Positions 19,665-29,843 of a stretch of DNA of 64,000 bases are shown piece by piece. The notes under the pieces are model-generated. The model searched no databases and was not told the DNA's origin. It saw nothing but the letters and a program-made list of their open reading frames with translations. Source of the stretch: Diplonema papillatum (lineage: Eukaryota > Euglenozoa > Diplonemea > Diplonemida > Diplonemidae); assembly GCA_030068145.1 (NCBI GenBank), contig JAPJBO010000088.1, forward strand, positions 62,001 through 126,000, read 5' to 3'. The position numbers and the translations under genes were made by a program. Numbering within the stretch: position 1 is the stretch's first letter; each line of letters starts with the position of its first letter.

Positions 19665-22140
19665 GCTTTGTTGGTGGAGGTGAAGAGTGGGGGAGGTGTC
19701 TTCTTTCTTGTTTGCCCTGGCTGCTAGTTTTTTCTGAGACGGATACGGCGATGTTATTGGTTGGGGACCTTTTTTATGTGTCCGTGGTAATGTCGGCGTA
19801 GTGTTGTAGCAACGCGACGGGGTTCAGCGCGACTTTCAGTCGAGCAGCGTATCTCCGCCGCAGTGGTACCGGTCTGATTCGGTACGTGCCCCCTTTTTAG
19901 CTGGCCTTTTCTCACGCAAACACGATTATTGCGATGGCAATCGCAGAAGCATGACAGGGATCGTCGAAACGCAGGAGCACTCTGTTGTGGCGTGTGCTCT
20001 TGCTTTCTGGATTGAGCTGACTTCCGCAACACGCTCCCCGTGTCATGCATGGGGAGTTAAGAAATCAATCTGAATCTACTGAAAGCTTGGCCGCTCCTTC
20101 TCCACCTCGACCTACAATGCACCATCTGCTGCTACAACCAAGATCGGCACTCATTCACGCTCACATCGAGGCTATACGCAACGACTTGACGGTGGTGCGT
20201 GTGGTCCTCTTTAATTTGGATTGTGTCTGGCGCTCTCTCTCCCTTAGGGTTGCCGCCCGAGGGAACCGGCTGTGACCCGAAACTCGACGCCGGTCTCTCT
20301 GGATTGCACCAGGAGAGAACTTCGCGGCGGATCACAAAGCACCCGCCCTGCACGAGGCACGCGCCCAAGACCCGCACGGCTACCGCAGCACCCGCCATGT
20401 TTGCACCTTCGGATGCTGCGGTCGGGAAGGGGCTTCAATGTAGTTGGGAAAACACGTTCCCCTTCCCCGTTCTGCGTGTGGGGTTGCCACCGGGCGACTG
20501 CCGCAGCAGCCGCAGATACGTCCTTCACCCTTGGCTCACTTTCGGGTGGTGTCGCTGCTACCAGTGTGTTCCTGGTTGTTGCCCAAGACTTGACGGTGTG
20601 GTGCGCCCCCCTGTTGCATCCTTTGGACTGCCAAAGCTAAAATATTGTCTGGCCGAGGCTCTCACACTGTCACTCAGTCGGTTTGGACGTTCACACAAGC
20701 GAAAACGAACGGCAAACCCATTTTTTCTCTTTTTCTCTTTCGCTTGTGATTAAGCAGCCGGGTGGACAAAAAAAGAGGAACTGTGCCGAACAGTGTGATT
20801 ACCTCCTTTTTCCCCGCTGAAGAACAAGCGGCACAGGTTAACACTTTAAACCACACGCATGACTAGATCAACTTCGCCGCAGCTCCCCGATTACTACACT
20901 TTACCCGGCGATGAGCTGTTATTGTACAAGATCTTTCCCACTTTCGGAGCAATTTAAAAACGCTTCGTAGCGTTGAAAAATACAGAGGCGGCGGTTGCCT
21001 CGGCATCAAGGTTCACCTCCATCTCATACAGCCGCGTATGCTTTCGCGGCATAATAATACCACGGTCTATGCGAAAAGGCGCAAGGTTGACCTGACCACT
21101 CCTCGTCCTCAGGCATGATAAGAACCCACTCACTTCCAGTCGGAAAAGCTGGCAACCCCGGGCCTAGTGATCCTGCGCAGTGTGTTGCGCCGGTGATGTC
21201 AAGCTCCTGCTCGGATGACCGCTCAGGATCTCTCAGCCCTGAGGTCATCCTGTTGAGGATATGGTACCCTAGTATCCACACCTACGCAGTACGTGGTATC
21301 TACGTACCTTCATATTAACACCACATGTCCCTCTATAGCCCCTAGGCAAGGTAAAGTAAGTGGGTAGGCATGCAGCTGTTCTTGGCAGACTTCAGCGACG
21401 AATACCAAGGCCGGCCAAGCCTTCTTCTCTGGTGATATCGGTAGGAAGAACGACCACTGTTCCAATTGACGATGTCTTCTTGAACCCGACTGGCGATCAC
21501 TCTCGTGACGCAATTCCACCGCATTTCCGGCATGTCTTTTTGAGGTGGTGACGCATCGCATCCACCGCCATTTTTGAGATAAAGCTGTTGATGGAGAAAA
21601 CGAACAATTTTCTGCGCAGGATGAGCTCAAAGATAGGTACGGAGACAGATGGAAAAAGGGGGGTGGGGAGTAGGGGGAACGGCGTCACCGAGTGCCCCGC
21701 GTGTTGTTATGCAGCTGACAACTGAACACGGCAAGCGCCTATCCGAGCTTGCCCTGCCGTTCCTGCGGGTGAGTGAGATTGCGTCGTTTGTGAAAGCATT
21801 CCTCTTGGGGGGGGTCGTCTCTTTCTTTTTCCGGAGCCGGAATACGAAGTTGAATTTACCACGCGTACATCTCTCTTGCAAGCCTTGACAATGCACCGGG
21901 AACACAAACTTGCGATACCAAGGCCCACATAGGACACACAGGGCAAAAGGTGTTGGTCGAGCCAAGCCGGGCTAAAATGTTTGAAAGTCTACAAAGGAAC
22001 GACACAATCAACAGGTCTTCGTGTGCACTCCTTTGCCATGCAACCATCAAAGCAAGAGGCGAGACAATGTACGAGAGAAGTCCTGACCGCAGGATGCTGA
22101 TGTGTCGGTTAGATTCATCCTTCTAAACGTCTTACGCGAC
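19665..22140. other. Gene-poor stretch
   Basis: No gene supported over about 2.5 kb. A minus-strand frame at 20132-20398 begins with a hydrophobic MAGAAVAVRVLGACLV segment that could be a signal peptide of a first exon, but there is no other support. A GGGGGGG run occurs at 21809. Confidence 0.35.
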
Positions 22141-22330
22141 AAAATTCTCGAGGGACTGCCTTGTGCTCATTTCGAAGGAGGCAGAGGAGAAAACAATACA
22201 ACTTCAAAGTGGGTCTTTTTTGTTGAACGCCCTAAACCCAGATTTACCTGTGTTTCGTGTGGGATACACCACATTTTTCTCCTTTGAGATTGGCATATTG
22301 CTGCGATAGTGGGGTGTCATCAGCATTTGA
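22141..22330 (+). mobile_element. T3 MITE, right end missing
   Basis: Left end TTCTCGAGGGACTGCCTTGT, then GAAGGAGGCAGAGG and ACCTGTGTTTCGTGTGGG. The right inverted end is absent and the T4 repeat follows directly. Confidence 0.75.
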
Positions 22331-22335
22331 GATTT

Positions 22336-22520
22336 CACAAAAACCGTACACCGCGAGAGTAGGAGAAAGTAGAAAGGGAAACTAGAGTCTTCGTTGACCG
22401 CACTACCCTGAGCCCAAATCCTGGACGTGGTTTCAGGTGGCAAATTTGGCAAATGATCATGATCAGAAGGTCCTACTTGGGCGGTTCAGTTTCCTCACAC
22501 ATTGCATGTGGCTAACAAAA
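22336..22520 (-). repeat. T4 dispersed repeat inside the PDI gene intron
   Basis: In the gene's sense it runs from GCCACATGCAATGTGTGAGG to CTCTCGCGGTGTACGG and starts about 20 nt past the splice donor. Other copies: 46445-46604, 46605-46768 (tandem, same orientation, also just past a donor), 42236-42415 (diverged), 62532-62640 (opposite strand) and partial 39215-39290, 39723-39800. Confidence 0.85.
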
Positions 22521-22534
22521 GAAAGGAAGCACAC

Positions 22535-23896
22535 CTTGAAGAATTTGTCGCGCATGCCGTGCAGCGAGCGGTCGATGAGCCCCATGACCGTGAAGACACC
22601 ACCGATGATCGCGCAGAGGTTCGTGACGAACTCGTACCACCGGCGGCCCCCGTACCGGATGACGACTGCGGTCGGCGAGAATTCGTAAGAAAACCGCGCC
22701 TCGGGCACCTTGCCTTCGTCGTCGTCCGCGTGCTGCTCCTCGAAGAGGTACTGGTGATTCGAATGCTGGATCTGGTAACCCATGGCCTGGGTCCAGCCGA
22801 GGTTGTACGTGGTTGTCAGAACCTTGATGTAGTGATCAAACGTGACGCGGGGCTCTTCGGTGACGAATCGCTTCGAGTCTAGTGGGGAGAGTAATTCTCT
22901 GTCGGGTTTCTGCAACCGAGAGACGACAGAGGGCGGTATAGCGTCGCCGTAGGAGAGGTGGTGGATGATGTGCGAGACGTTAGTGTCGGACGAGTTGATG
23001 GAATGGATGCTCGGTTTGACCTGCAAATGGAAGTTGCCGGGAACGCGATTCACCCGGAGAACCCCTGCAACCGTACATGCGACGTGCTCAGTGTTTACCC
23101 CCGTGATGTTCGCATCATGCGTCGACGGGTCTTCCCCTGTGAACAACGCGGCCCATTCCAACAGCGAGTCGATCTCGCGGTTTCCGTCGTAGTCCGACAT
23201 CGCGCGGCCCTCCTTGAAAATGCGCAGCGTCGGGAAGGCGCGGATGCCTTGTTTTTGGCAGATGCGCGCATTCGCGACGCAGTCCACCTTCCGCACCGCG
23301 ACGTGGTAGTGCTCGTCGTGCACCTTCTTCGCCAACTTCTCCCACGAAGGGGCGAGCCTCTTGCACCAGATGCACCAAGGCGCGTAGAAGTCGACAAACA
23401 CGAACTTCTTGTCCTGCAGTGTGGCTGCGAACCCAGCCTCGTCGAGATGCGGCGAATCGTTGTCGGCGTTCATTGCTTCGATCATTTCTGACATGCCTTG
23501 GTCGTTCCATTTGACCGAGTGCCGCACCGGTTCAACGTGTTCGTCAAGGTTGTGTAGCAGCTGCTGTTGTGTGTGCTGGAACTTCTTCACGTCTTGAACA
23601 ACGTCGACTCTGTTGACCCCGAGGCGGTCCTTTACGTCGACTGTCACCCACTGGCAGGGCATGTCCAGCAGCGTGATGTTGAAGTTGATCCGGATTTTCG
23701 GGTCGCGGTTGGTGTCTAGGGTGATCTCGCTGACGATCGGGGGCGCCAGGTAGTGCCAGGTCTCCATGAAGAAGAGGAGGCTCATGACGCTGATGCAGCC
23801 GACGGACAAAAAGCCGCCCTGCGTCGTGCCGGCCGTGAAGTCAAGGGGGATGCGGCGGTACAAGTCATACACGGCGAGGCCATCGTGAGCCGGCAT
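22535..23896 (-). CDS. PDI-C type protein: ERGIC-N, thioredoxin and ERV domains, lacking last exon
   Basis: 454 codons from ATG 23896 to donor TTCAAG|GTGTGC (phase 0). Residues 8-90 are an ERGIC_N region with a membrane helix at about 28-48 (GGFLSVGCISVMSLLFF). Residues 150-255 are a thioredoxin domain with active site WCIWC (C175, C178) and FP at 221-222 for the cis-Pro loop. Residues 270-445 are a COPII-coated ERV-type lumenal domain ending in a second helix (FVTNLCAIIGGVFTVMGL). This domain order matches the PDI-C/PDIL5-3/5-4 family of plants and protists, which cycles between ER and Golgi and may fold or carry disulphide-bonded cargo. Both active-site Cys are kept, unlike some family members. 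The short C-terminal exon with a possible ER-retrieval signal was not found. An upstream in-frame ATG at 23956 is less likely. Confidence 0.92.
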
Positions 23897-24037
23897 CGTG
23901 GGAGCAGGACCTTGTTCCCCCTTACGCCCGCCACCACCACTCGGTGCTGGTACCACTCCCCTTTTAGCCCCCGACGAGACGCCCTAACCTTATTATACCT
24001 GTGGAAATTCTTAAAAAAGCAACGAGAAATACTCAAG

Positions 24038-24270
24038 AAATACTCGAGGGACTGCCTTGTGCATATTTCGCCGAAGGCAGAGATGGAGAGAACAAATACA
24101 CAACTACAAAGTGGGTCTTTTGTGTTCTGAGCGGATACCCGCCATGACACCCAGATTTACCTGTATTTCATGTGGGCTTCAGCACAATTACCTCCTTCTA
24201 GAATATTGCTGCTATAGTGGGGAATCACCGGCAGCCTTCGAATATTCGCAACTGGCAGCCTCCTCAAGTA
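24038..24270 (+). mobile_element. T3 MITE, about 233 bp, both ends present
   Basis: AAATACTCGAGGGACTGCC at the left and GGCAGCCTCCTCAAGTA at the right, inverted. Includes the TAGTGGGGAATCACCGGCAGC block also found in the 43-kb copy. Confidence 0.85.
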
Positions 24271-24591
24271 GTCTGAGGAAGGAAGCTCATCACACTGGTC
24301 TTGCGCACCGCGAAAGCAACGAGAAGACGGCGATGCAAGTCGAACACGGCCATCTCGATTGCTGCGGAGTGTGCCGGGCAAAGTCTTTATCCCGGTGCCG
24401 CGAAAGCCGCCTTCATCAAATCTCCCTCATGCACGGTCACCATCTTTCGGGTCCCAACAACGTACGTGACTTCAGATCCCTTTGTACCTAGGAATTGCCG
24501 TGTGGGGGTGATTTCGTCTTGTTTTCGCTGCTCTGAAAGGGAGATGTGCCAATCCTTGAGGACACACGCAGCGCAGCCCAATCCTGATTTC

Positions 24592-25058
24592 ATAATTCCT
24601 TAAGGAAAAACATCAGAAACCCAAACTGGGCGTCACCAGAAATCCGAAACTCGAAACCTAACACACCCGATCCGGCCACATTGCCCATAAAATGCTCCGA
24701 AAGGGCGGGAAAAGTGGTCGGACGCTCGTTTAGGCTAAACAGCGATCTTGGTCCGTCTTAAAACACGGATCAAGAAGTCTAATACGTGCGCAAGGTTGAG
24801 GGTGTCAAACCCACAAGCTGCTCTGAAAGGTAGATGTGCCAATCCTTGAAAACGCAGCTCAGCCCAATCACAAGGGTCTTCAGGGTCCCGGCGGTTTGGC
24901 TACACGTTTTGCGGGCGTTTTATCAACCCACACCGGTGTTGATAAAGCTTTCCTGGGGTTTCCGAATGCTTTTTGGGTTCCCTGTGTGGTTGTATCCTAG
25001 TCGGGCTGTTTTTTGTGGCTGCGGTTTGGGTTTTTGATGTTTTTCCTTAAGGAATTGC
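24592..25058. repeat. Inverted repeat with about 40-bp arms
   Basis: AATTCCTTAAGGAAAAACAT...GAAACCCAAAC at 24592-24630 is mirrored by 25022-25058, with a roughly 390-bp spacer. It may mark the ends of a small element, but no target duplication is evident. Confidence 0.6.
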
Positions 25059-25792
25059 TTAGGAATTGCCTTCCAGTGATTTTGCCTTGTTTTCGCATTC
25101 TGCAGCCATTATTCGACGCTCATTCCCGCTGTTCTTCACCAACGATCGACCCAGCGCGCAGGTGTTGCCTGTCGTACAGAATGGATCGGGAACGAATGGG
25201 TGCCCCGGTAAGGTTCAGTTTCAAGACTGTTTCGAGTTTTTAGAGTTAAAGTTCGCTTGAAACTCCGGGGTTTTAGGGTCTCCGTGTGACCGTTCATGAA
25301 TGGGTTCTCTTAGAGCAAGAAAGGGCTATGTGGTTACGGGTTGTATATTTAGTGCACGCTTTCGTTATGGGTTCTGGCTAGCCATGTCCGGGACTGTTTG
25401 TGACCGACACCAAGTACTTTCCTTCGTGGAGTGTTTTTGTGCGAAGCCGGGTTTCTACAGTCGTTTGTTTTCTTCTTTTCGGCGGCTTTTCGAGTTGTTG
25501 CTTCGAGGTTGCGGGGAGAGGGGGTAAGAAGGACGAAGCTAGGTGCAGAGGCAACGGACGGCATCGCTGTCGCTAACGTCACGCGCGTGGTGTGTGTAGT
25601 GGCCCTTCCCGTCGCGGGCGGGGTTCCCGGGCCTGGGCACGGATGCAGCACGCCCGCGTCGAGACTCGGGGGCTATTTGAAAGATCTGCCTCAACTCTGC
25701 AAACTAAACAAAGGCCCCTTTCGGTCAATTTGCGGCTAATTAGAAGCACAGGAGTCTTCATCTCTATGAAGAATCGCGTGCATCATATTGTG

Positions 25793-25826
25793 GGTACTCA
25801 TTTGCATGCAAATGACTCCCCACTAA
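25793..25826. repeat. Palindromic dispersed motif, second copy
   Basis: CATTTGCATGCAAATG centre with ACTCCCCAC arm. Reverse complement of 4845-4878. Confidence 0.7.
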
Positions 25827-26333
25827 GGGAGCACAGAATTTTTCCTGAGCGGGCCACCTGCCCACCATTTAACCATTTATGGGGAGGGCCTGGGGGACCC
25901 ACCTTTTTCCCCCAGGAGGGTCCGGTTTGCCAGAATTCTGGAATCACTCCGGATTGGTGTTCTGCGCGAGGTTTTCAGAAAATTTTCAGATATCCCTTCA
26001 GAAAACATGAACAAAAAAGGGGGGATGCGGGTTGTCCCACCTTTTTGGATCACAAAAACTGACGTTTGAGGGTTGTCCCACTTTTTTGGACCCCTGGGAG
26101 GGCCAGGGTTGGGGTTATCTGGGCTGGTGGCGCTGATCGAAGATGCTGCTGAGACCCACTACCTCGGTAAGACGGAGAACAATACTCTGCTAGCCCGACC
26201 GTATGTATAGCGTGCTGCGCCCCCTTGCGTGTCATGGACAGCGGGATGAAAACGCGGTCCAAGTTGCCACTTGGCGTAGGATCCGAAAAACACACGTCGC
26301 CGCAGCATAGCTTTTGCGTGTCTTGGACCAGCA

Positions 26334-26690
26334 CTACGGCTGCAAGGGGTTGCGCTGCTTGCGGAAACGCTTTTTTTCGTGGCCTTCCATGTACCCGAGA
26401 CCCTTCGCTATCTTCTCGATGCTGTCTCGGTTGCGGCGCATGAACCTGCGGACCGGCTCTTTGAGACCGACCGAGTCCAGAATCGTCTCCGGACCGTAAT
26501 AATCGAGGAACTGCGTGGGTGATGGAAGGGACAATTAATTATCTCTCAGCTGTTCAGGTAGCAGAACTGGGAAGGTCACTTACAAAGACGTCCCGACGAC
26601 GAGAGTCTATATTTTGAGGGAAACGGTGTGCAAGTGCACTAGAAGAACGGGTAGTCCTCCGCTTTGGCCCTGCAACTGCTGCGGGTGGCT
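26334..26690 (-). CDS. 3' end of an unrecognised gene, two exons with a 73-nt intron
   Basis: The last exon, 26510-26334, follows acceptor ACCCACGCAG and reads FLDYYGPETILDSVGLKEPV..., ending in a basic tail (KKRFRKQRNPLQP) and a stop. The preceding exon ends at donor GACGTCTTT|GTAAGTGACC (26584) and reads ...AHRFPQNIDSRRRDVF in the matching phase. Its 5' limit is uncertain (about 26690, after ACCCGCAG). The splice sites are strong and the intron is only 73 nt. I do not recognise the protein. Residues RRFMRRNRDSIEKIAKGLGY look helical and basic, which may suit nucleic-acid binding. Confidence 0.55.
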
Positions 26691-27059
26691 GCATTCTCAC
26701 CTGCGTGAGGGCAACTGCTCTTGGTTCTCATTCTGCCTCTCTTATCTTCCACCCGCAGAACATGTGAAGCTCGGCTCCGTGTAGCAGGCCGTTCTGTTGC
26801 ACTCGTGATCACAAAGGACCAAGGTGTCACTCGGGTCTAGCTCTGACAAACTATAACACGCCGACGCCCGCTCTTTTGTTTGCGCTTGTGTGAGGTGCAC
26901 CCATGAGCCTGTGAGGTGCACCCATAAGCCTGTGAGGCGCACGCATGAACCCTCCTGGGCGCTCGCTAGCTCCTTTTTGGCGTTCCCGCACGCTTGTCCC
27001 TTCGCACTTGTGTATGTGTAGCCACAGCAGTCGCCGCAGCGGCGGCTACTTCGAACTCT
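26691..27059. other. No gene supported
   Basis: Three copies of GTGAGGTGCACCCAT(A/G)AGCCT occur at about 26888-26950. A possible tiny exon (ATGAGAACCAAGAGC..CACGCAG|GTGAGA) precedes the gene to the left. Confidence 0.35.
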
Positions 27060-27234
27060 TCGTGAAAAAGACAGGCGCTTCGTTTTGCTTGCCGGTTGAT
27101 CGTTTTCCCACTTGTATTTACCCTGTGTATATTCAGGTGAGGAATTCTGATCAACCACCAAAACACGCTGCCTACGTCTTTTTAGCCTGCACAATACATT
27201 GAAGGGCAACCCGCAAGATTGTTGGTACTAAAAA
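27060..27234 (+). repeat. R dispersed repeat, intact copy
   Basis: GACAGGCGCTTCGTTTTGCT to AAGATTGTTGGTACTAAAAA. In the sense of the neighbouring minus-strand gene it begins about 22 nt past that gene's splice donor. Confidence 0.85.
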
Positions 27235-27256
27235 GTGGGTCGGGGCCAGGGCACAC

Positions 27257-27487
27257 CTGCTGGAAGCAAAACATGAAGACGACGAAGGCGGCGATGAACT
27301 GCAGCCTCTGCTTCCACCCGTACTGCCGGCGGTGGCGCGCCTGCGCGTGCACAGCGCACGGCTTGCGCTGTGCTTCCGCTGCCGGTGTAGGGTCGGCGCT
27401 TGCGTCGCCCTTCTTGGTCGGCGGGGAAGGTGACTCGGCGGCCTTCTTCTGCTCGCCTTTCCCGGGTCGCCGAGTTGGCTGGCTCAT
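27257..27487 (-). CDS. First exon of a membrane protein
   Basis: 77 codons from ATG 27487 to donor TTCCAGCAG|GTGTGC (phase 0). Residues 1-55 are Lys/Pro/Ser-rich and hydrophilic (MSQPTRRPGKGEQKKAAESP...). Residues 63-77 begin a membrane helix (LQFIAAFVVFMFCFQQ). It looks like the cytosolic tail and transmembrane anchor of a type II membrane protein, for example a Golgi glycosyltransferase-type layout, but the catalytic exons are not found. They would lie to the left, across the R repeat. Confidence 0.5.
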
Positions 27488-27955
27488 GGTCTTGTGTGTG
27501 TTGCCTGTCCTCCCTTCCTTCAGGGTGCGGGGTATCCTGGTTTATGGTTTGGTCACCGACACGCCTGCTTCCACGATCCGAAAAAGTAGGGAGCATCAGA
27601 TCGACACAACACCTCGCAACACGCAACGCTAGACTCGTCAGCCAATGACAGCGCGGGTCGGGTGAAGTCCTTTGCATCGTGGCCACAAGAGGCATCAGGG
27701 CGAGTTCAGGCAAGGCGCTCCTTGAACTGCGGTGTCGGGACCCACTTCGAAGGAAAAGAAGTCGGAGAAAAAGACAAATCGGAGAAGCTCGCAACCGCCA
27801 ACGAGCAGACAGCGGGGGGAAGAAATTGTTCAATTTCTAGTACGTTGTACCCCTGGAGGTCATGTTTTGCTTTCAACCCGCGGGTCTGCGGGAGGATGTT
27901 CAGGAAACCTGGGTCGCAGAGCAAAACCTCAAAAGGCCGGGGGAAAACCGGTCCA
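27488..27955. other. No gene supported
   Basis: Upstream of the minus-strand membrane gene. Lysine/arginine-rich plus-strand frames without domains. Confidence 0.35.
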
Positions 27956-28290
27956 ACCCCTGGAGCTGCATCGCAGCCGTCGTTTCGATCAGGTTCATCT
28001 GTATCCTCTGGAGCTGCATAAAAATTGCCTGATGGTGTACAGCACGGTACGCGCGAAGGAAGACGAGAGACGACGACCCCAACGGAAGAAGTGCCCAGCG
28101 CCGCCCGTAAAAGCAAAGGCAAAGGCCACGAAAGCATGCAAACCGGAAGGGAAGAGTCGCAAAGCGACCGCGCGAAGACGATAATTCGAACGAGTACAAA
28201 CGCCAGAAGCACGACACGGTACGATCGAAGAGGTAGTCATCCAGTGGCTAATGCAAGGCCATCGCTACAGATATTCTGCATTCTAACCTC
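27956..28290 (+). repeat. KR dispersed repeat, longest copy with basic reading frame
   Basis: Reads LYPLELHKNCLMVY, then a lysine-rich stretch (KAKAKATKACKPEGK), and after a frame change DDNSNEYKRQKHDTVRSKR and a stop at about 28235. Then ATCGCTACAGATATTCTGCATTCTAA. The C-terminal pattern matches 34718-34945 (RDDQVELKRRKNDTSRTKR, stop) and 31060-31230. Confidence 0.65.
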
Positions 28291-28469
28291 GACATAGCGG
28301 CATCACTGCTATCAGGGGGGGATGGACCGGGGCAGGAAACGACGGCAGGACAGAAGAGGAAGGGGGCCGCAGGCGAAAGGCAGGAGACGCGCCGTAAGCC
28401 GGTCCTTCCCTCGTGATACACCGTCAACGGGAGCTCCAAGCAATTCTGAGGGATGGGGATGGTCTCGAT

Positions 28470-29040
28470 AGACTGAGGTGTACCGTTGTGCACCGTGTTC
28501 CGCAGCGGCAGGCAACTCGATGGAGTTCCAGCGGATAGGTATGGACCGGCCTGCAGGTGGTCGCCAGTCCGGAAGGGCTTCCGACCACGCCTCGAGCATT
28601 TTGCCGACGGCGGCGTCCTTGCTGGCGGAGCCCGCGAACGTGCCCATGCCCGGTGTCACAACCACCCCGCCCGCCTCGCGGAAACACGCCAGATCCGCGC
28701 GAGCCACGCGCACGACAGCCCAGATACAGAGACCAGGCGAGACGTCGTCGTACGGGTAGACAGGAGCGTACACGACGGACACACGGCCAACGCTTGCGAT
28801 TCATCGAGGGAATTCCACCAGGCATTACGAACGAACTTCAGGTTCCTTGGGCTGGCTGGCGGGGAAAACCTTTTTTTTTTAACATTCTTCTTCTCCTAAT
28901 GCAGGAGTGAGTAGCCGACGGAGAATTCCCCGCGTGGCCGCTAGGCGGGCCAATGGAGAAGCAGCACTGGGTGCAAAGCAAACGGCGTCGCCTAGTGGAA
29001 AGTACGAGTCGGCAGCCTCCAGTGGGGCTCCAGCGGATGC
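28470..29040 (-). pseudogene. Partial tandem copy of the macro-domain gene
   Basis: 28573-28785 repeats the C-terminal codons of the gene to the right (VVYAPVYPYDDVSPG..., AGGVVVTPGMGTFAGSASKD) and 28470-28572 repeats its 3' flank. 28935-29037 repeats its middle codons (about 29370-29480). An unrelated stretch of about 130 bp (28800-28934) separates the two pieces. The stop TGA of the intact gene is TGG here, so the frame reads on. N-terminal codons are missing, so it is not a full gene. Confidence 0.8.
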
Positions 29041-29135
29041 GAGGACCCGATAGACCGCGGTGTACCGTGTTCCACAGCGGCAGGCAATTCGATGCAGTTC
29101 CAGGGGATAAGGACGGGCCGGCCTGCAGGTGGTCG

Positions 29136-29843
29136 TCAGTCCGGAAGGGCTTCCGACCACGCCTCGAGCATTTTGCCGACGGCGGCGTCCTTGCTGGCGG
29201 AGCCCGCGAACGTGCCCATGCCCGGTGACACAACCACCCCGCCCGCCCCGCGGAAACACGCCAGATTTGCACGAGCCGCGCGCACGACGGCCCGCATACA
29301 GAGCCCAGGCGAGACGTCGTCGTACGGGTAGACAGGAGCGTACACGACGGACACACGGCCAACGCCCCGGAAGGCAGCTAGGCGGGCCAATGGAGAAGCA
29401 GCACTGGGTGCAAAGCAAACGGCTTCGCCTAGTGGAAAGTACGAGTCGACAGCCTCCAGCTGGGCTCCAGCGGATGCGAGGCAGCGAGCGACGTCGGAAG
29501 AGGTGGTAAGGCCGAGCAATTCGGCGAAGATCCTGTCCAGGTTTGAGAAGATGCCCGCCACTGTGTTGCCAGGCCACGCGATGAAGACGGCGGGTGCCGC
29601 AACTGGCACGAAATCGAAGGCCGAGCCGACGCCCCCGAGCCAAACTGACATGCCGGCAGCACCCGTTTCGGGTGGCCCTGAAGAACCCGATGCGACCAAC
29701 CCGCCGTCCCCCTGCAAACACGAGCTGCTGCTCGCATCGCCCTCCCAACCTGGCGGACAGGCACCCCACCGCGCCGCACTCCGCACCACTTCAGGGTCAC
29801 GATCCACGATCACCAACCTAAGTCCGTCTGGCCGTCGCTCCAT
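29136..29843 (-). CDS. Macro-domain-like protein
   Basis: A 235-residue intronless frame. After a 70-residue lead (LRLVIVDRDPEVV...), the pattern PAVFIAWPGNTVAGIFSNLD, FPLGEAVCFAP, VVYAPVYPYDDVSPGLC and GGVVVSPGMGTFAG follows the order of macro (Appr-1''-p processing) domains, closest to the phage-like and solitary type. These bind or hydrolyse ADP-ribose derivatives. The first glycine-rich loop is unusual (PGNTVAGIF instead of NAAN..GGGG), so ADP-ribose binding needs testing. It ends with SKDAAVGKMLEAWSEALPD. A broken tandem copy lies downstream. I am fairly sure of the fold and unsure of activity. Confidence 0.72.
   Translation of the reverse strand: MERRPDGLRLVIVDRDPEVVRSAARWGACPPGWEGDASSSSCLQGDGGLVASGSSGPPETGAAGMSVWLGGVGSAFDFVPVAAPAVFIAWPGNTVAGIFSNLDRIFAELLGLTTSSDVARCLASAGAQLEAVDSYFPLGEAVCFAPSAASPLARLAAFRGVGRVSVVYAPVYPYDDVSPGLCMRAVVRAARANLACFRGAGGVVVSPGMGTFAGSASKDAAVGKMLEAWSEALPD

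Larger units (their letters stand above)
24271..26333. other. No gene supported; inverted repeat and palindrome inside
   Basis: Contains the inverted repeat 24592-25058, two direct copies of GCTCTGAAAGG(G/T)AGATGTGCCAATCC (24528, 24821), an S-repeat scrap at 25236-25296 and the palindrome at 25793-25826. A minus-strand frame at 24387-24500 (LGTKGSEVTYVVGTRKMVTV...) might be a stray exon but has no family I recognise. Confidence 0.4.
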
